This document shows positions 52,666 through 61,897 of a stretch of DNA of 64,000 nt, piece after piece; position 1 is the first letter of the stretch, and each line of letters opens with the position of its first letter. Where the stretch lies: assembly GCF_003324525.1 (NCBI RefSeq), contig NZ_QGDC01000001.1, positions 1 through 64,000 on the forward strand, read 5' to 3'. Position numbers and translations under genes: made by a program. A model generated the notes under the pieces. That model saw only the letters and a program-made list of their open reading frames with translations, searched no databases and was not told where the DNA came from. Source of the stretch: Mucilaginibacter hurinus (GTDB lineage: Bacteria; Bacteroidota; Bacteroidia; Sphingobacteriales; Sphingobacteriaceae).

Positions 52666-52715
52666 TATACTTTTGTAAGTACTATATCAAAGTATAGCGC
52701 TATACAATTGTATAG
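52666..52715. promoter_or_regulatory. Palindromic operator sites between the FMN reductase and HxlR genes
   Basis: A perfect 16-bp palindrome ctatacaattgtatag (52700-52715) and an inverted pair tatacttt (52666-52673) / aaagtata (52689-52696) share the tata-c core. A TACTTTTG box (52668-52675) lies inside on the plus strand, and TAAATTTG (52647-52654, minus strand) faces the reductase. The arrangement suggests HxlR binding to control both genes. Confidence 0.65.
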
Positions 52716-52734
52716 CATCAACACCTTTTAAATA

Positions 52735-53088
52735 ATGACTGAAGAAATATTGGATAAGAAAGCCTGTGTGGCGGCTATGCTGCCCGTAACAGACGCACTT
52801 GAGGTTTTGCGAGGCAAATGGAAACTCGCTATTATAGTATCCCTGCTGCATGGCACAAAACGCTTTGGACAAATTGCTGCCGATATCCCCAAAGTAACTG
52901 ACAGGATGTTATCGAAAGAATTAAAGGATCTGGAGATGAATCACCTGGTGAAGCGTACCATACACAACACCTTCCCGGTAACGGTAGAATACTCCCTTAC
53001 CGAGCATGGCCAAACCCTGCGGGGCATAATTACCGAACTGCGTATTTGGGGGCAAGCCCACCGGGATCATATAATTGCTAAGCAGTAG
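52735..53088 (+). CDS. HxlR family transcriptional regulator
   Basis: 117 residues forming one winged helix-turn-helix: an N-terminal Cys (KACVAAM, Cys11) that is often redox-sensing in this family, VLRGKWKLAIIVSLLHGTKRFGQIAADIPKVTDRMLSKELKDLEMNHLV (about 24-72) and the wing VEYSLTEHGQTL. HxlR/YodB-type proteins respond to quinones, aldehydes or oxidants, which fits the divergent FMN reductase. Confidence 0.93.
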   Translation: MTEEILDKKACVAAMLPVTDALEVLRGKWKLAIIVSLLHGTKRFGQIAADIPKVTDRMLSKELKDLEMNHLVKRTIHNTFPVTVEYSLTEHGQTLRGIITELRIWGQAHRDHIIAKQ

Positions 53089-53114
53089 CGAACCACACAC
53101 ATCCACTTAAACAG

Positions 53115-53163
53115 ACAACCCTGTATGGATTGCTTTAACTTGCAATGCATACAGGGTTGTTTT
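53115..53163 (+). terminator. Terminator after the HxlR gene
   Basis: A 13-bp perfect stem acaaccctgtatg (53115-53127) / catacagggttgt (53148-53160), with inner attgc/gcaat pairing, followed by TTTT. Confidence 0.88.
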
Positions 53164-53226
53164 ATGCCGTTTATGTACAACCGCGGTTTACGGTTAGCAA
53201 TCAACAAGCGGTGGCACCATTTATGG

Positions 53227-54642
53227 TTAACGCCATCCCCCACCCAGCGAGCGGTAAAGCTCTACAGCCGCGCCTAGCTGCTGACGTTGTATGGCAGCCA
53301 AATTCAGTTCGGCCTGCAGCGCGTTGGTTTGGGCGGTAATTACCTCAAGATAGTTGGCCATGTCGCTTTTAAATAGCAGTTGCGCGTTTTTTATGGCGTT
53401 CTTCAGCGTATCAACCTGCCCTGTAGCTATCCGGCGCTGCTCGCCAAGTTTTTGAGTTTGCACAAGCGCGTTGGTTACTTCGCCTACAGCATTCAGTACC
53501 GACTGACGGAATTGCAGCACTGCCTGCTCCCGTTCAATCTTAGCCACCTCAAACCGTGTTTTTAAAGCCCTGTTATTAAAAACAGGCTGTAATATACTCC
53601 CTGTAGCAATACCAAATAAAGAGCCGGGTATACTAAACCAGTTGTTTGACTTAAAACTCTCTATACCTCCCGATGCCGTTAGGGTTAACGACGGATACAT
53701 TTCTCCTTGGGCCACGCCAACCTGTGCATTGGCAGCAACCAGCGCAAGTTCACTGGCCCTTACATCCGGCCTGCGGGCCAGTATGGCGGCAGGCAATCCG
53801 GCGTTCAGTTCGGCGCCAAACGTTTCGTCGGCTAAAGTTGCCTTACGGGCAATGGCCGCAGGCAGCTGCCCGGTTAACAGTTGCAGTGCGTTTTCCTGTA
53901 TGGCTATGCTTTGCTCCAATTGCGGTACCAGCAAGGCTGTAGACTGCCGCTGGGCATCAGCCTGTTGTACGGCCAGCAGGTTTACTTCGCCGGCATTTTT
54001 TAACAGTTGGGTCAGTTTCAGGGTGCTGTCGCTAAGCCGCAGGTTTGTTTGGGCTATTGACAGCTGCTTATCAAGCATCAAAAGGTTATAGTATCCCTGC
54101 GCAATATCGGCAACCAGTTGGGTTTGCACCGCCCGTGTGGCCTCAAATGTTTGCAGGTATTGTGCTAAAACAGCCTCTTTTTGCCTGCGTATTTTCCCCC
54201 AGGTATCAATCTCCCATGACAGGTTTAAGCCGGCAATGTAATTTTCAATATGATCGCTTTTTAAAAAATTAGCAGCGCTTATGCCATTCAAACTGTTTTT
54301 TGATGGGCGGTTGTATTGTGCGGCTACCTGTAAATTCAGCTGGGGCAACAGTAACAAGTTGGCTTGTTTAACCTGTTGCTGGGCAATATCTATACGTTTT
54401 ATGGCAATTTGCAGGTTGTAATTATATTTAATGCCTTTATCAATCAGGCTCTGCAATGTAGTGTCAGTAAAAAACTGTTTCCATGCAATGTTAGCAACGC
54501 TGTTGGTATCGGCCTGGCTTACCGCGTTGAACTTTTGGGGCAGCTGCACAGCCGGACGCTGGTAGTTTTTACCCACTTTGCATGCGCTTGCCAGCAACAT
54601 AACAAGTGCAGCGGTATATAGTGTAATCTTGTTCTTTTTCAT
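53227..54642 (-). CDS. RND efflux outer membrane lipoprotein (OprM/TolC family), second operon
   Basis: 471 residues with lipobox VMLLASACKVGKNYQRP (Cys near 21), so anchored to the outer membrane. Typical blocks: IAWKQFFTDTTLQSLIDKGIKYNYNLQIA (about 53-81), LSWEIDTWGKIRRQKEAVLAQYL (about 145-167), GLPAAILARRPDVRASELALVAANAQVGVAQGEMYPSLTL (about 285-324) and VELYRSLGGGWR at the end. It is the exit channel of the second tripartite pump, 10 bp after the pump gene. Confidence 0.94.
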   Translation of the reverse strand: MKKNKITLYTAALVMLLASACKVGKNYQRPAVQLPQKFNAVSQADTNSVANIAWKQFFTDTTLQSLIDKGIKYNYNLQIAIKRIDIAQQQVKQANLLLLPQLNLQVAAQYNRPSKNSLNGISAANFLKSDHIENYIAGLNLSWEIDTWGKIRRQKEAVLAQYLQTFEATRAVQTQLVADIAQGYYNLLMLDKQLSIAQTNLRLSDSTLKLTQLLKNAGEVNLLAVQQADAQRQSTALLVPQLEQSIAIQENALQLLTGQLPAAIARKATLADETFGAELNAGLPAAILARRPDVRASELALVAANAQVGVAQGEMYPSLTLTASGGIESFKSNNWFSIPGSLFGIATGSILQPVFNNRALKTRFEVAKIEREQAVLQFRQSVLNAVGEVTNALVQTQKLGEQRRIATGQVDTLKNAIKNAQLLFKSDMANYLEVITAQTNALQAELNLAAIQRQQLGAAVELYRSLGGGWR

Positions 54643-54652
54643 GATGTAATAA

Positions 54653-57600
54653 TTAGGCAGTTTCTAACTCAAGTTGTTTGCTTTGGGCTGCCGGGTTTTT
54701 TGGCGCGCCCGTAACTTTCTCCTGCAAGGCCTGGAATATTACAAACAGCACCGGTATTACAAAAACGCCCAGTACCACGCCGGTAAGCATACCCCCTACC
54801 GCGCCCGCGCCTATGGAGTGGTTACCCAATGCCGATGCGCCTTCGGCCGTCATCAACGGTATCAGGCCCACAATAAATGCAAACGAGGTCATCAGTATGG
54901 GGCGCAGCCTTAGCTTTGCAGCTTCAAGCGCGGCGTCAACTAAACCCATGCCTGCCTTGCGGCGCTGTACCGCGTATTCCACTATCAGGATGGCGTTTTT
55001 AGCCAGCAACCCGATGAGCATGATCAAACATACCTGTACATATATATTGTTATCAATACCCAGCATGTTAATGAATACAATTGTGCCAAATACACCTAAC
55101 GGGATAGTGAGGATAATAGCCAGCGGAAGTATATAGCTCTCATACTGTGCAGCCAGCAGGAAGTATACAAATATCATACTCATCAAAAATATCAGCAGTA
55201 TTTGTGATCCTGAGGTGATTTCCTCTCGTGTCATACCGGTCCACTCATAGCTGTACCCGCGGGGCAAACTTTCTTCAGCGGTTTCCTGGATGGCTTTAAT
55301 AGCGTCACCTGTACTGTAGCCCGGCTTGGGCACGCCGTTAATAACAACGGCGTTAAACAGGTTGTTGCGTGTTACCGTTTCGGGCCCGTACACTCGTTTA
55401 AGGCTAACCAGTGAATTAACCGGCACCATTTCGCCGGTGTTATTCTTTACAAAAATATCATTGAGCGACAACGGGTTTTGGCGGTATTTGGCATCCGCTT
55501 GCACCATAACGCGATAATACTTGCCAAAGCGGTTAAAGTCACTTACAAAGCTGCTGCCGTAGTAAACCTGCAGGGTTTGCAGCAGATCACCAACCTGCAC
55601 GCCTAACTGGCGTGTTTTTGCATTATCAACATCCAGCTGGTATTGCGGGTTACCGGCCGCAAACGTGGTAAAGGCGTAGGCTATTTCTTCCTTTTGCATA
55701 AGGGCGCCTAAAAATGCTTTGGTAGTTGAATCAAGCTTGCCCATACTGCCGTTGGTCTTATCCTGCAGCATAAACTCAAAGCCATCTACGTTACCAAAGC
55801 CCTGTATGGTAGGGAACGTAAAGAAGAACACGCTGGCCCCTTTTACCTGCTCGGCAACTTTTTGGGTCATCATCGCCGTTATCTGGTTCAGGTCCTTAAC
55901 TTCTCCCCTGTCCTTTGCATCCTTCATGCGTATAAATCCGGCACCGTATGATGAAGCGTTGGCGTTTGATATAAAGTTAAGCCCTTCTACCTGGTAATGG
56001 TTTTTGTTGATGGGGTCATTCTTTACAATATTACCTATCTCTTTCATGGCCCGGTGGGTTTGCTCAAGCGAGCTGCCGGGAGGCGTATTCACGGCGTACA
56101 GTAAAAATCCCTGGTCTTCGGTCGGGATAAATCCAGTCGGCGTATTTTTGATCATCACAAAGGTAACCGCGGCTACCAGCGCCAAACCCGAAACAGCCAC
56201 CCACTTGCGTTTAACCAAAAACTTAAGCGAGTTAATATACTTATCAGTCATGGCGTTAAAGGCTGCGTTGAAAGCGGTGAAAAAGCGTTTTGCAAAACTT
56301 TTTTTAGCTGCGTGTGCGTTATCATGCTCATCAGCATGCGGGTTTTTCAAAAACAAGGCGGTTAATGCCGGGCTTAAAGTAAGCGCGTTAACAGCCGAAA
56401 TAAGGATGGCTATGGCCAGCGTAAAGGCAAATTGCCGGTAAAATACTCCGGCCGGGCCCTGCATAAATCCAACCGGAACAAACACTGCAGCCATCACCAG
56501 GGTAATGGATACTATAGCCCCGGATATTTCACTCATCGATTCAACCGTAGCGTCGCGGGCGTTCAGCGTGGTTTTCTCCATTTTAGCGTGTACAGCTTCA
56601 ACAACCACAATGGCATCATCTACCACAATACCAATAGCAAGCACCAGTGCGAACAGTGTAAGCAGGTTAATGCTAAAGCCAAACAGGTTCATGAAAAAGA
56701 AGGTACCTACAATGGCCACCGGTACCGCTATGGCAGGTATAAGGGTTGAGCGAAAATCCTGCAGGAAGATAAACACAACAATAAATACCAGTATAAACGC
56801 CTCGATAAGGGTGTGCTTTACCTGGTCGATAGACGAATCGAGCGACTCTTTGGAGTTATACATGATCACCGGCTCAATGCCTTTAGGTAACGTTTTGGCA
56901 AACTCGTTAATCTGGCGTTCGGCTTCAGTTAAAATATCGTTGGCGTTTGAGCCGGCTGTTTGAAAAATTGCCACACCCGATGTAGGGCCACCGTTAAGTA
57001 TACTGTTTGATGAGTAAGTGTATGAGCCAAACTCAACCCTTGCAACATCCTGCAAACGTATTACAGAACCATCACTGTTGGCTTTTATAATGATGTTTTC
57101 ATAATCTTTAACCTTGTTTAGCTTTCCTTTGTATTTAAGTACGTATTCAAACACCTCTTTACTACTTTCACCGAACCGGCCGGGTGCAGCTTCAAGGCTC
57201 TGGTCCCTAATAGCGCCGGTAACATCCTGCGGCGACAGGTTGTAAGCAGTAAGCCTGTCGGGCTTAAGCCATACCCGCATGGAGTAATCATGCGTGCCAA
57301 AGGGCTGCGCCTGCCCCACGCCCGGTATACGCTGCAGTTGCGGCACCAGGTTAATCTTAATATAGTTCTGTAAAAAAGTTTCATTGTACGTAGTATCCTT
57401 ACTGGCCAGTGCCACAAACATGATGATACTGTTTTGCACCTTTTGTGTTGATACACCTGTTTGCACAGCTTCCTGCGGTATCTGGCTTAGTGCCTTTGAT
57501 ACCCGGTTTTGCACGTTCACCGCGGCTACATCAGGGTCGGTGCCCTGGCTGAAGTAAACGTTAAGGGTCATACTACCGTCGTTGCTGGAGTTTGATGTCA

Positions 57601-57832
57601 TGTAGGTCATGTTCTCAACGCCATTCACGGCCTCTTCAATGGGTGTGGCTACGGAACGGGCTACAACCTCGGCGTTGGCACCGGGGTATGATGCCGTTAC
57701 CTGCACGGTGGGCGGCGCAATGTCCGGAAATTGCGTAATGGGCAGCGTAGTTAGTGATATGATGCCCAGCAGCAGCAGCAGTACCGAGATCACGGTTGAA
57801 AGGACGGGCCTTTCTATAAAAGTTTTAAGCAT
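54653..57832 (-). CDS. RND multidrug efflux inner membrane pump (HAE1/AcrB family), second operon
   Basis: 1059 residues. N-terminal helix FIERPVLSTVISVLLLLLGIISL, porter motif GVENMTYMTSNSSNDGSMTLNVYFSQGTDPD, TM4 with the full proton-relay pair (GIVVDDAIVVVEAVHAKM) and TM10 Lys (LLAKNAILIVEYAV). C-terminal helix GVVLGVFVIPVLFVIF. It exports hydrophobic or amphipathic compounds using the proton gradient. Gene order is TetR, adaptor, pump, channel; the adaptor-pump gap contains a small GC-rich hairpin (57847-57869). Confidence 0.96.
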   Translation of the reverse strand: MLKTFIERPVLSTVISVLLLLLGIISLTTLPITQFPDIAPPTVQVTASYPGANAEVVARSVATPIEEAVNGVENMTYMTSNSSNDGSMTLNVYFSQGTDPDVAAVNVQNRVSKALSQIPQEAVQTGVSTQKVQNSIIMFVALASKDTTYNETFLQNYIKINLVPQLQRIPGVGQAQPFGTHDYSMRVWLKPDRLTAYNLSPQDVTGAIRDQSLEAAPGRFGESSKEVFEYVLKYKGKLNKVKDYENIIIKANSDGSVIRLQDVARVEFGSYTYSSNSILNGGPTSGVAIFQTAGSNANDILTEAERQINEFAKTLPKGIEPVIMYNSKESLDSSIDQVKHTLIEAFILVFIVVFIFLQDFRSTLIPAIAVPVAIVGTFFFMNLFGFSINLLTLFALVLAIGIVVDDAIVVVEAVHAKMEKTTLNARDATVESMSEISGAIVSITLVMAAVFVPVGFMQGPAGVFYRQFAFTLAIAILISAVNALTLSPALTALFLKNPHADEHDNAHAAKKSFAKRFFTAFNAAFNAMTDKYINSLKFLVKRKWVAVSGLALVAAVTFVMIKNTPTGFIPTEDQGFLLYAVNTPPGSSLEQTHRAMKEIGNIVKNDPINKNHYQVEGLNFISNANASSYGAGFIRMKDAKDRGEVKDLNQITAMMTQKVAEQVKGASVFFFTFPTIQGFGNVDGFEFMLQDKTNGSMGKLDSTTKAFLGALMQKEEIAYAFTTFAAGNPQYQLDVDNAKTRQLGVQVGDLLQTLQVYYGSSFVSDFNRFGKYYRVMVQADAKYRQNPLSLNDIFVKNNTGEMVPVNSLVSLKRVYGPETVTRNNLFNAVVINGVPKPGYSTGDAIKAIQETAEESLPRGYSYEWTGMTREEITSGSQILLIFLMSMIFVYFLLAAQYESYILPLAIILTIPLGVFGTIVFINMLGIDNNIYVQVCLIMLIGLLAKNAILIVEYAVQRRKAGMGLVDAALEAAKLRLRPILMTSFAFIVGLIPLMTAEGASALGNHSIGAGAVGGMLTGVVLGVFVIPVLFVIFQALQEKVTGAPKNPAAQSKQLELETA

Positions 57833-57846
57833 GATAGTGGTATTAA

Positions 57847-57869
57847 GCCCCCCCGGTAATGCCGGGGGC
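57847..57869 (-). other. Intercistronic GC-rich hairpin between adaptor and pump genes
   Basis: gcccccccgg / ccgggggc around a short loop in the adaptor-pump gap. It could adjust mRNA stability or the adaptor:pump ratio. Confidence 0.45.
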
Positions 57870-57938
57870 GCAGTTATTAGTGTGTGTTATGTAAATGAGC
57901 TCCTTCTTACAACGAAGCTGATTTAAGACTGTCGGCAG

Positions 57939-59084
57939 CTATGAATTTTGGCTTGATAACCATGCCGTCGCGCAACCTGTCAATGCCCTGGTAAACAATC
58001 TTGTCGCCCGCTTTATGCCTTTGGTTACAATGTATGAGCGGCCGCTTGTACCTGCTACAGAAAGTGGCGTGCCTATTACCTTGTTACTATCGGCAAGGGC
58101 GTAAACAAATACCTTATCCTGCACCTCAAATGTAGCTTCCTGCGGTACCAGTAATGCTTTGTCGGCCTGGCTTGGTATCCGTATTTTGCCTGTATTACCC
58201 GAGCGCAGCAAACCCGAGGAGTTATTGAAGGTTGCCCTGAAGCTGATGGTACCGTTTGATTTATCAAATTGGCCCTGTGCAAGCTCAACGCGGCCTTTTA
58301 CCGGGTATACGGTATTATCTGCCAACACCAGTTCAACCTGTGGTAAATGCTTAATTTTTTCCTGTATGGTAGCGCCCTCAAAGTCATCTTTAAAATTAAT
58401 AAAGTCAACCTCGCTCATGGTGAAGTAAGCGTGCACCTCTTTATTTTCTGACAGTACAGTTAATGCTTCGGGCTGCGTTTTGCCTGCAAGGCTGCCTGTT
58501 TTAAAGGGAATGCTGCCCACGTAGCCATCAGCCGGCGCGGTTATGGTGGTATAGCCTACGTTTATTTTTGCCGACTGCATTTGTGCCTGCGCCTGGGTTA
58601 CATTAGCCTGCGCAGCATTGTAAGCTGCCTTTGCCGAGCGTAATTGCACGTCAGACACTACATTGTTTTGAACCAGGGGGGTAAGCTTACTTACATTAAT
58701 GGCAGCGTTTTCCAATGCTGCTTTAGCCGAAAGCCACACCGCTGTAGCGGTATTTAGCTGCTCCCGGTACGGGCGGGCATCTATTTTAAATAATGGCTGG
58801 CCCTTACGTACGTATGCGCCTTCATCAACGTAAATAGCTTCAAGGTAGCCGTCAACCTGTGGTCGTATTTCAATGTCACGGCTGCCCTGTAATGCGGCGG
58901 TAAATTCATTGTAAGTGTTAACGGGCTCCACTGATACACTTATCACCGGCAGCTCAGGCGCAGGCGGCGCGCCCGGCCCGGCATTTGACTGGCCGCAGCT
59001 GTTATATATTACCATGGCGGCGACTATTAAAAACAGGGGTATATTTTGCCTGATTGATAGGAGTGTGATGCGTAGCGTTTTCAT
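57939..59084 (-). CDS. RND efflux periplasmic adaptor, second operon, with 3' frameshift
   Basis: As read, 381 residues with a lipoprotein-type signal (VAAMVIYNSCGQSN, Cys near 30), lipoyl halves (GYLEAIYVDEGAYVRKGQPLFKI, about 79-101; ITAPADGYVGSIPFKTGSL, about 171-189) and the beta-barrel domain. The last residues (KRATRLFTRALTGCATAWLSSQNS) are unlike any adaptor. One base missing at about 58005-58014 explains this: in the other frame the sequence reads AGDKIVYQGIDRLRDGMVIKPKF and ends at a TAA at 57907-57909, which is the normal adaptor C-terminus. So either a recent frameshift or a sequencing error. The lost part is the membrane-proximal tail, so function may be partly kept. Confidence 0.9.
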   Translation of the reverse strand: MKTLRITLLSIRQNIPLFLIVAAMVIYNSCGQSNAGPGAPPAPELPVISVSVEPVNTYNEFTAALQGSRDIEIRPQVDGYLEAIYVDEGAYVRKGQPLFKIDARPYREQLNTATAVWLSAKAALENAAINVSKLTPLVQNNVVSDVQLRSAKAAYNAAQANVTQAQAQMQSAKINVGYTTITAPADGYVGSIPFKTGSLAGKTQPEALTVLSENKEVHAYFTMSEVDFINFKDDFEGATIQEKIKHLPQVELVLADNTVYPVKGRVELAQGQFDKSNGTISFRATFNNSSGLLRSGNTGKIRIPSQADKALLVPQEATFEVQDKVFVYALADSNKVIGTPLSVAGTSGRSYIVTKGIKRATRLFTRALTGCATAWLSSQNS

Positions 59085-59167
59085 TTTATTGCAATTGTTA
59101 AATAGAGTACGTGTTATTATGTGTGTTAATTACAGGTTGTATCACCGTTAAAACCATGTTAAATTTC

Positions 59168-59180
59168 CTAACAGTGTTAG
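59168..59180. promoter_or_regulatory. TetR-type operator upstream of the adaptor gene
   Basis: Perfect palindrome ctaacagtgttag, 84 bp before the adaptor ATG, in the tetR-adaptor gap. The same 13-mer (other orientation) lies before tetR. Confidence 0.82.
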
Positions 59181-59200
59181 CCCGGTAAATAAAAAAAATT

Positions 59201-59800
59201 CTAACTAAGATTCTTGATAAAGCCAGACATTGCGTCGTCTATTACCATTTTATTTAATTCATGTTCAATGGCCGGGTTGCCTATTATCTTTATAGATATC
59301 AACCCGTGCATCACCGACCAAAAAGTGTGGTATTTTAAACAGGAGTTTATATCTCTACGGCCGCTTTGTTTAATTAGCGCCTCAATAGGCTCCATCACCA
59401 GGCTTCTGAACTTTTCCTGCTCGGGCATAGCCTTTCCTATCTCACAACAGGCCATCCCTATGCCAAACATCAATTGATAAAGCTCAGTATTGTCAATGGC
59501 AAAATCCCAATAGGCATCAGCCATGGCCTTAATTTGTTTTGCCGCATCAGTGTGCTCATCTTTAGCCGCAAGTACCTTATCTGTAAGCGTGCGGAAACCT
59601 TTCTTTGCAAACTCAAGGTATATAGCCTCCTTGTTTTCAAAATGGTCATAAATTACCGGCACACTGTACTCAATGGCCTCGGCTATTTTACGGATGGATA
59701 ATGAATTCCAACCCTCCTTTTTTACCAGGTTCCATGCTGCACAAATTATATCATTCCGCACTTCATCCTTCTGTCTTTGCCTGCGCTCTAAAATTCCCAT
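59201..59800 (-). CDS. TetR family transcriptional regulator of the second efflux operon
   Basis: 199 residues. The N-terminal helix-turn-helix (NDIICAAWNLVKKEGWNSLSIRKIAEAIEYSVPVIYDHFENKEAIYLEFAKKGF, about 17-70) is classical TetR; the C-terminal ligand-binding part is all-helical and unspecific. It lies upstream of the adaptor-pump-channel genes in the same direction. Identical operators flank it, so it most likely represses both itself and the efflux genes until an inducer binds. Confidence 0.94.
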   Translation of the reverse strand: MGILERRQRQKDEVRNDIICAAWNLVKKEGWNSLSIRKIAEAIEYSVPVIYDHFENKEAIYLEFAKKGFRTLTDKVLAAKDEHTDAAKQIKAMADAYWDFAIDNTELYQLMFGIGMACCEIGKAMPEQEKFRSLVMEPIEALIKQSGRRDINSCLKYHTFWSVMHGLISIKIIGNPAIEHELNKMVIDDAMSGFIKNLS

Positions 59801-59809
59801 AATGTTTTC

Positions 59810-59822
59810 CTAACACTGTTAG
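59810..59822. promoter_or_regulatory. TetR-type operator upstream of the tetR gene
   Basis: ctaacactgttag, exact reverse complement of the site at 59168-59180, 10 bp before the tetR start codon. Supports autoregulation. Confidence 0.82.
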
Positions 59823-60060
59823 CAAATGTAACAACGTTTCAATTTAAGTTCATAATTGTTTTTTATAAATGTAGTTATTATTATAATGCAATGACATAAA
59901 CGCATTAATACAGCCCTTGCTGCATAGAGTATGCTACTTGCTGTAAAACAAACTTAATACAAGCCTGTTTAATTGCTGGTTTTGCTACTATGTGCCGATA
60001 CTTGTTTTAGCCGATGCGATTTACTGTGAGCTTTGCCACTTACTTTTTAGCCGTTTTTAA

Positions 60061-61809
60061 TTGAAGTTAACTTTTAAACCCCTGTCTGTCGCCATATTAG
60101 GCGGCGGGCCAAGTGGCTTGTTCATGTACAAGCAGCTTATACAATCAGGCATTTCAGGCCTGCACGTTGTTATTTACGAAAAAAACAGTTGCCTTGGCTG
60201 TGGTATGCCTTACAGCCATAGCGGTGCAGCCGACGAGCATATTACCAACGTTTCGGGCAATGAGATACCCGAGTTGGTTACATCAGTTTCTGACTGGATT
60301 TACACAGTGCCTAAAGATACACTTGACAAGTACGGTATTGATCCTAAAAAATTTAACGATTATAAAGTATTACCCAGGTTGCTTTTTGGCCAATACCTTA
60401 CCGCGCAGTTTAACCTGCTAATTAAAATGGCGAAGGACAAGGGGATAGAAACTGACGTGCGTTATGGCAGCTACGTTACTGACGTTATAGATCATCCGGA
60501 TGAAGAATTAGTAGAAGTAGTTGTAAAAGACGGGGTTTCGCAGCGATATAACCGCGCTATAATTTGCACCGGGCATCTTTGGCCGTTAAAAAATGAAGGA
60601 CAGATACCCAATTATTTCGACTCGCCATATCCACCGGCGAAGCTAGGTTCTAAGGCCAATCACACAATTGCTGTGCGCGGGTCGTCATTAACAGCTATTG
60701 ATGCGATACGCACCCTGGCACGCCACAATGGCGAATTTTATAAAAAAGACGACGGCATTTTACGTTTTAAGGCAGACATAGACAGTCCTGATTTTAACAT
60801 AGTAATGCACTCGCGTAACGGCCTGCTGCCGGCTGTACGCTTTCACCTTGAAGATACCCACCTTGGTAAAGATACCGTGCTATCGCCGCAGCAAGTGCAG
60901 GCAAACCGTGATGCTAACGAGGGATTTTTATCGCTCGACTACGTTTTTGAGCAAAATTTTAAAGCAGGAATCCAAAAAAACGACCCGGAATTTTACGAAA
61001 AAATAAGGGACCTGAACATGGAAGGCTTTGTTGATTTTGTAATGGAACTGCGCGAAAGGCTTGACCCCTTTGAATTGCTTAAAGCCGAGTATGTTGAGGC
61101 TGAAAAATCGATAAAAAGACGCGAATCTGTTTACTGGAAAGAAATGCTTGCTATCCTGAGTTTCGCTATGAATTACCCTGCCAAGTATTTTTCGGCAGAA
61201 GATATGCTGCGGCTGCAAAAAACCCTGATGCCGCTAATTTCAGTAGTTATAGCATTTGTGCCGCAAAGCTCGGCAGAAACCTTGCTGGCGCTATACCAGG
61301 CCGGCCGGCTTTCGATGATTGCCGTTGGTGACGACAGCGAAGTAGTGCCGCGCCCGGAAGGCGGCGCTACTTATAAATACACCGATGATGAAGGTAATCG
61401 GCAGGAGGTAATTTATGAAACCTTCGTAGACGCTATCGGACAGCCGCATCTTGCCTTTGAAGACCTCCCCTACCAAAGCTTGCTGGATAACAGGACGGTG
61501 AGCCGTGCGCGGCTGCGCTTTCGCGACGCTAGTAAGGCGCAAGCATTGTTAAAAAAGGGCGATACCAAAGTGGTACGCCACACAGACGGGGAATATTACC
61601 TTACCGTAGCAGGTATGGCCATTAACGACCACTTCCAGGTTGTGGATGAGTTTAATGCCCTAAATGAAAGGTTGTACGTAATGGCCGTTCCTTTTATAGG
61701 TGGCTACAACCCTGATTATTCCGGCCTCGACTTCAGCGAAGCTGCATCCAAACAGATTATTAAAAGGTTGTTTGGTCCAGCGCCGGAAATTGAGGCTGCA
61801 ATTGCGTAA
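60061..61809 (+). CDS. FAD/NAD(P)-binding protein, TTG start
   Basis: 582 residues. The N-terminal Rossmann fold SVAILGGGPSGLFMYKQL (about 9-26) binds FAD; CLGCGMPYSHSGAADEHITNVSG (about 44-66) matches the FAD-NAD(P)-binding (NAD_binding_9) group; HTIAVRGSSLTAIDAIRTLARH (about 201-222) is the second nucleotide-binding part. An in-frame TAA lies directly before the TTG at 60061 and no ATG precedes the Rossmann motif, so TTG must be the start. It is probably a soluble oxidoreductase or hydroxylase of unknown substrate. Single gene. Confidence 0.82.
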   Translation: MKLTFKPLSVAILGGGPSGLFMYKQLIQSGISGLHVVIYEKNSCLGCGMPYSHSGAADEHITNVSGNEIPELVTSVSDWIYTVPKDTLDKYGIDPKKFNDYKVLPRLLFGQYLTAQFNLLIKMAKDKGIETDVRYGSYVTDVIDHPDEELVEVVVKDGVSQRYNRAIICTGHLWPLKNEGQIPNYFDSPYPPAKLGSKANHTIAVRGSSLTAIDAIRTLARHNGEFYKKDDGILRFKADIDSPDFNIVMHSRNGLLPAVRFHLEDTHLGKDTVLSPQQVQANRDANEGFLSLDYVFEQNFKAGIQKNDPEFYEKIRDLNMEGFVDFVMELRERLDPFELLKAEYVEAEKSIKRRESVYWKEMLAILSFAMNYPAKYFSAEDMLRLQKTLMPLISVVIAFVPQSSAETLLALYQAGRLSMIAVGDDSEVVPRPEGGATYKYTDDEGNRQEVIYETFVDAIGQPHLAFEDLPYQSLLDNRTVSRARLRFRDASKAQALLKKGDTKVVRHTDGEYYLTVAGMAINDHFQVVDEFNALNERLYVMAVPFIGGYNPDYSGLDFSEAASKQIIKRLFGPAPEIEAAIA

Positions 61810-61825
61810 CTAAAGCAATTAAATA

Positions 61826-61861
61826 AATAAGGCCGTTCGATAAAAATCAAACGGCCTTATT
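61826..61861. terminator. Bidirectional terminator
   Basis: A 12-bp stem aataaggccgtt (61826-61837) / aacggccttatt (61850-61861) between the FAD protein gene and the GH32-like gene. Confidence 0.82.
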
Positions 61862-61897
61862 GCCGGCAGCTCAGAGCTACCATGATGTGTTATCAGA

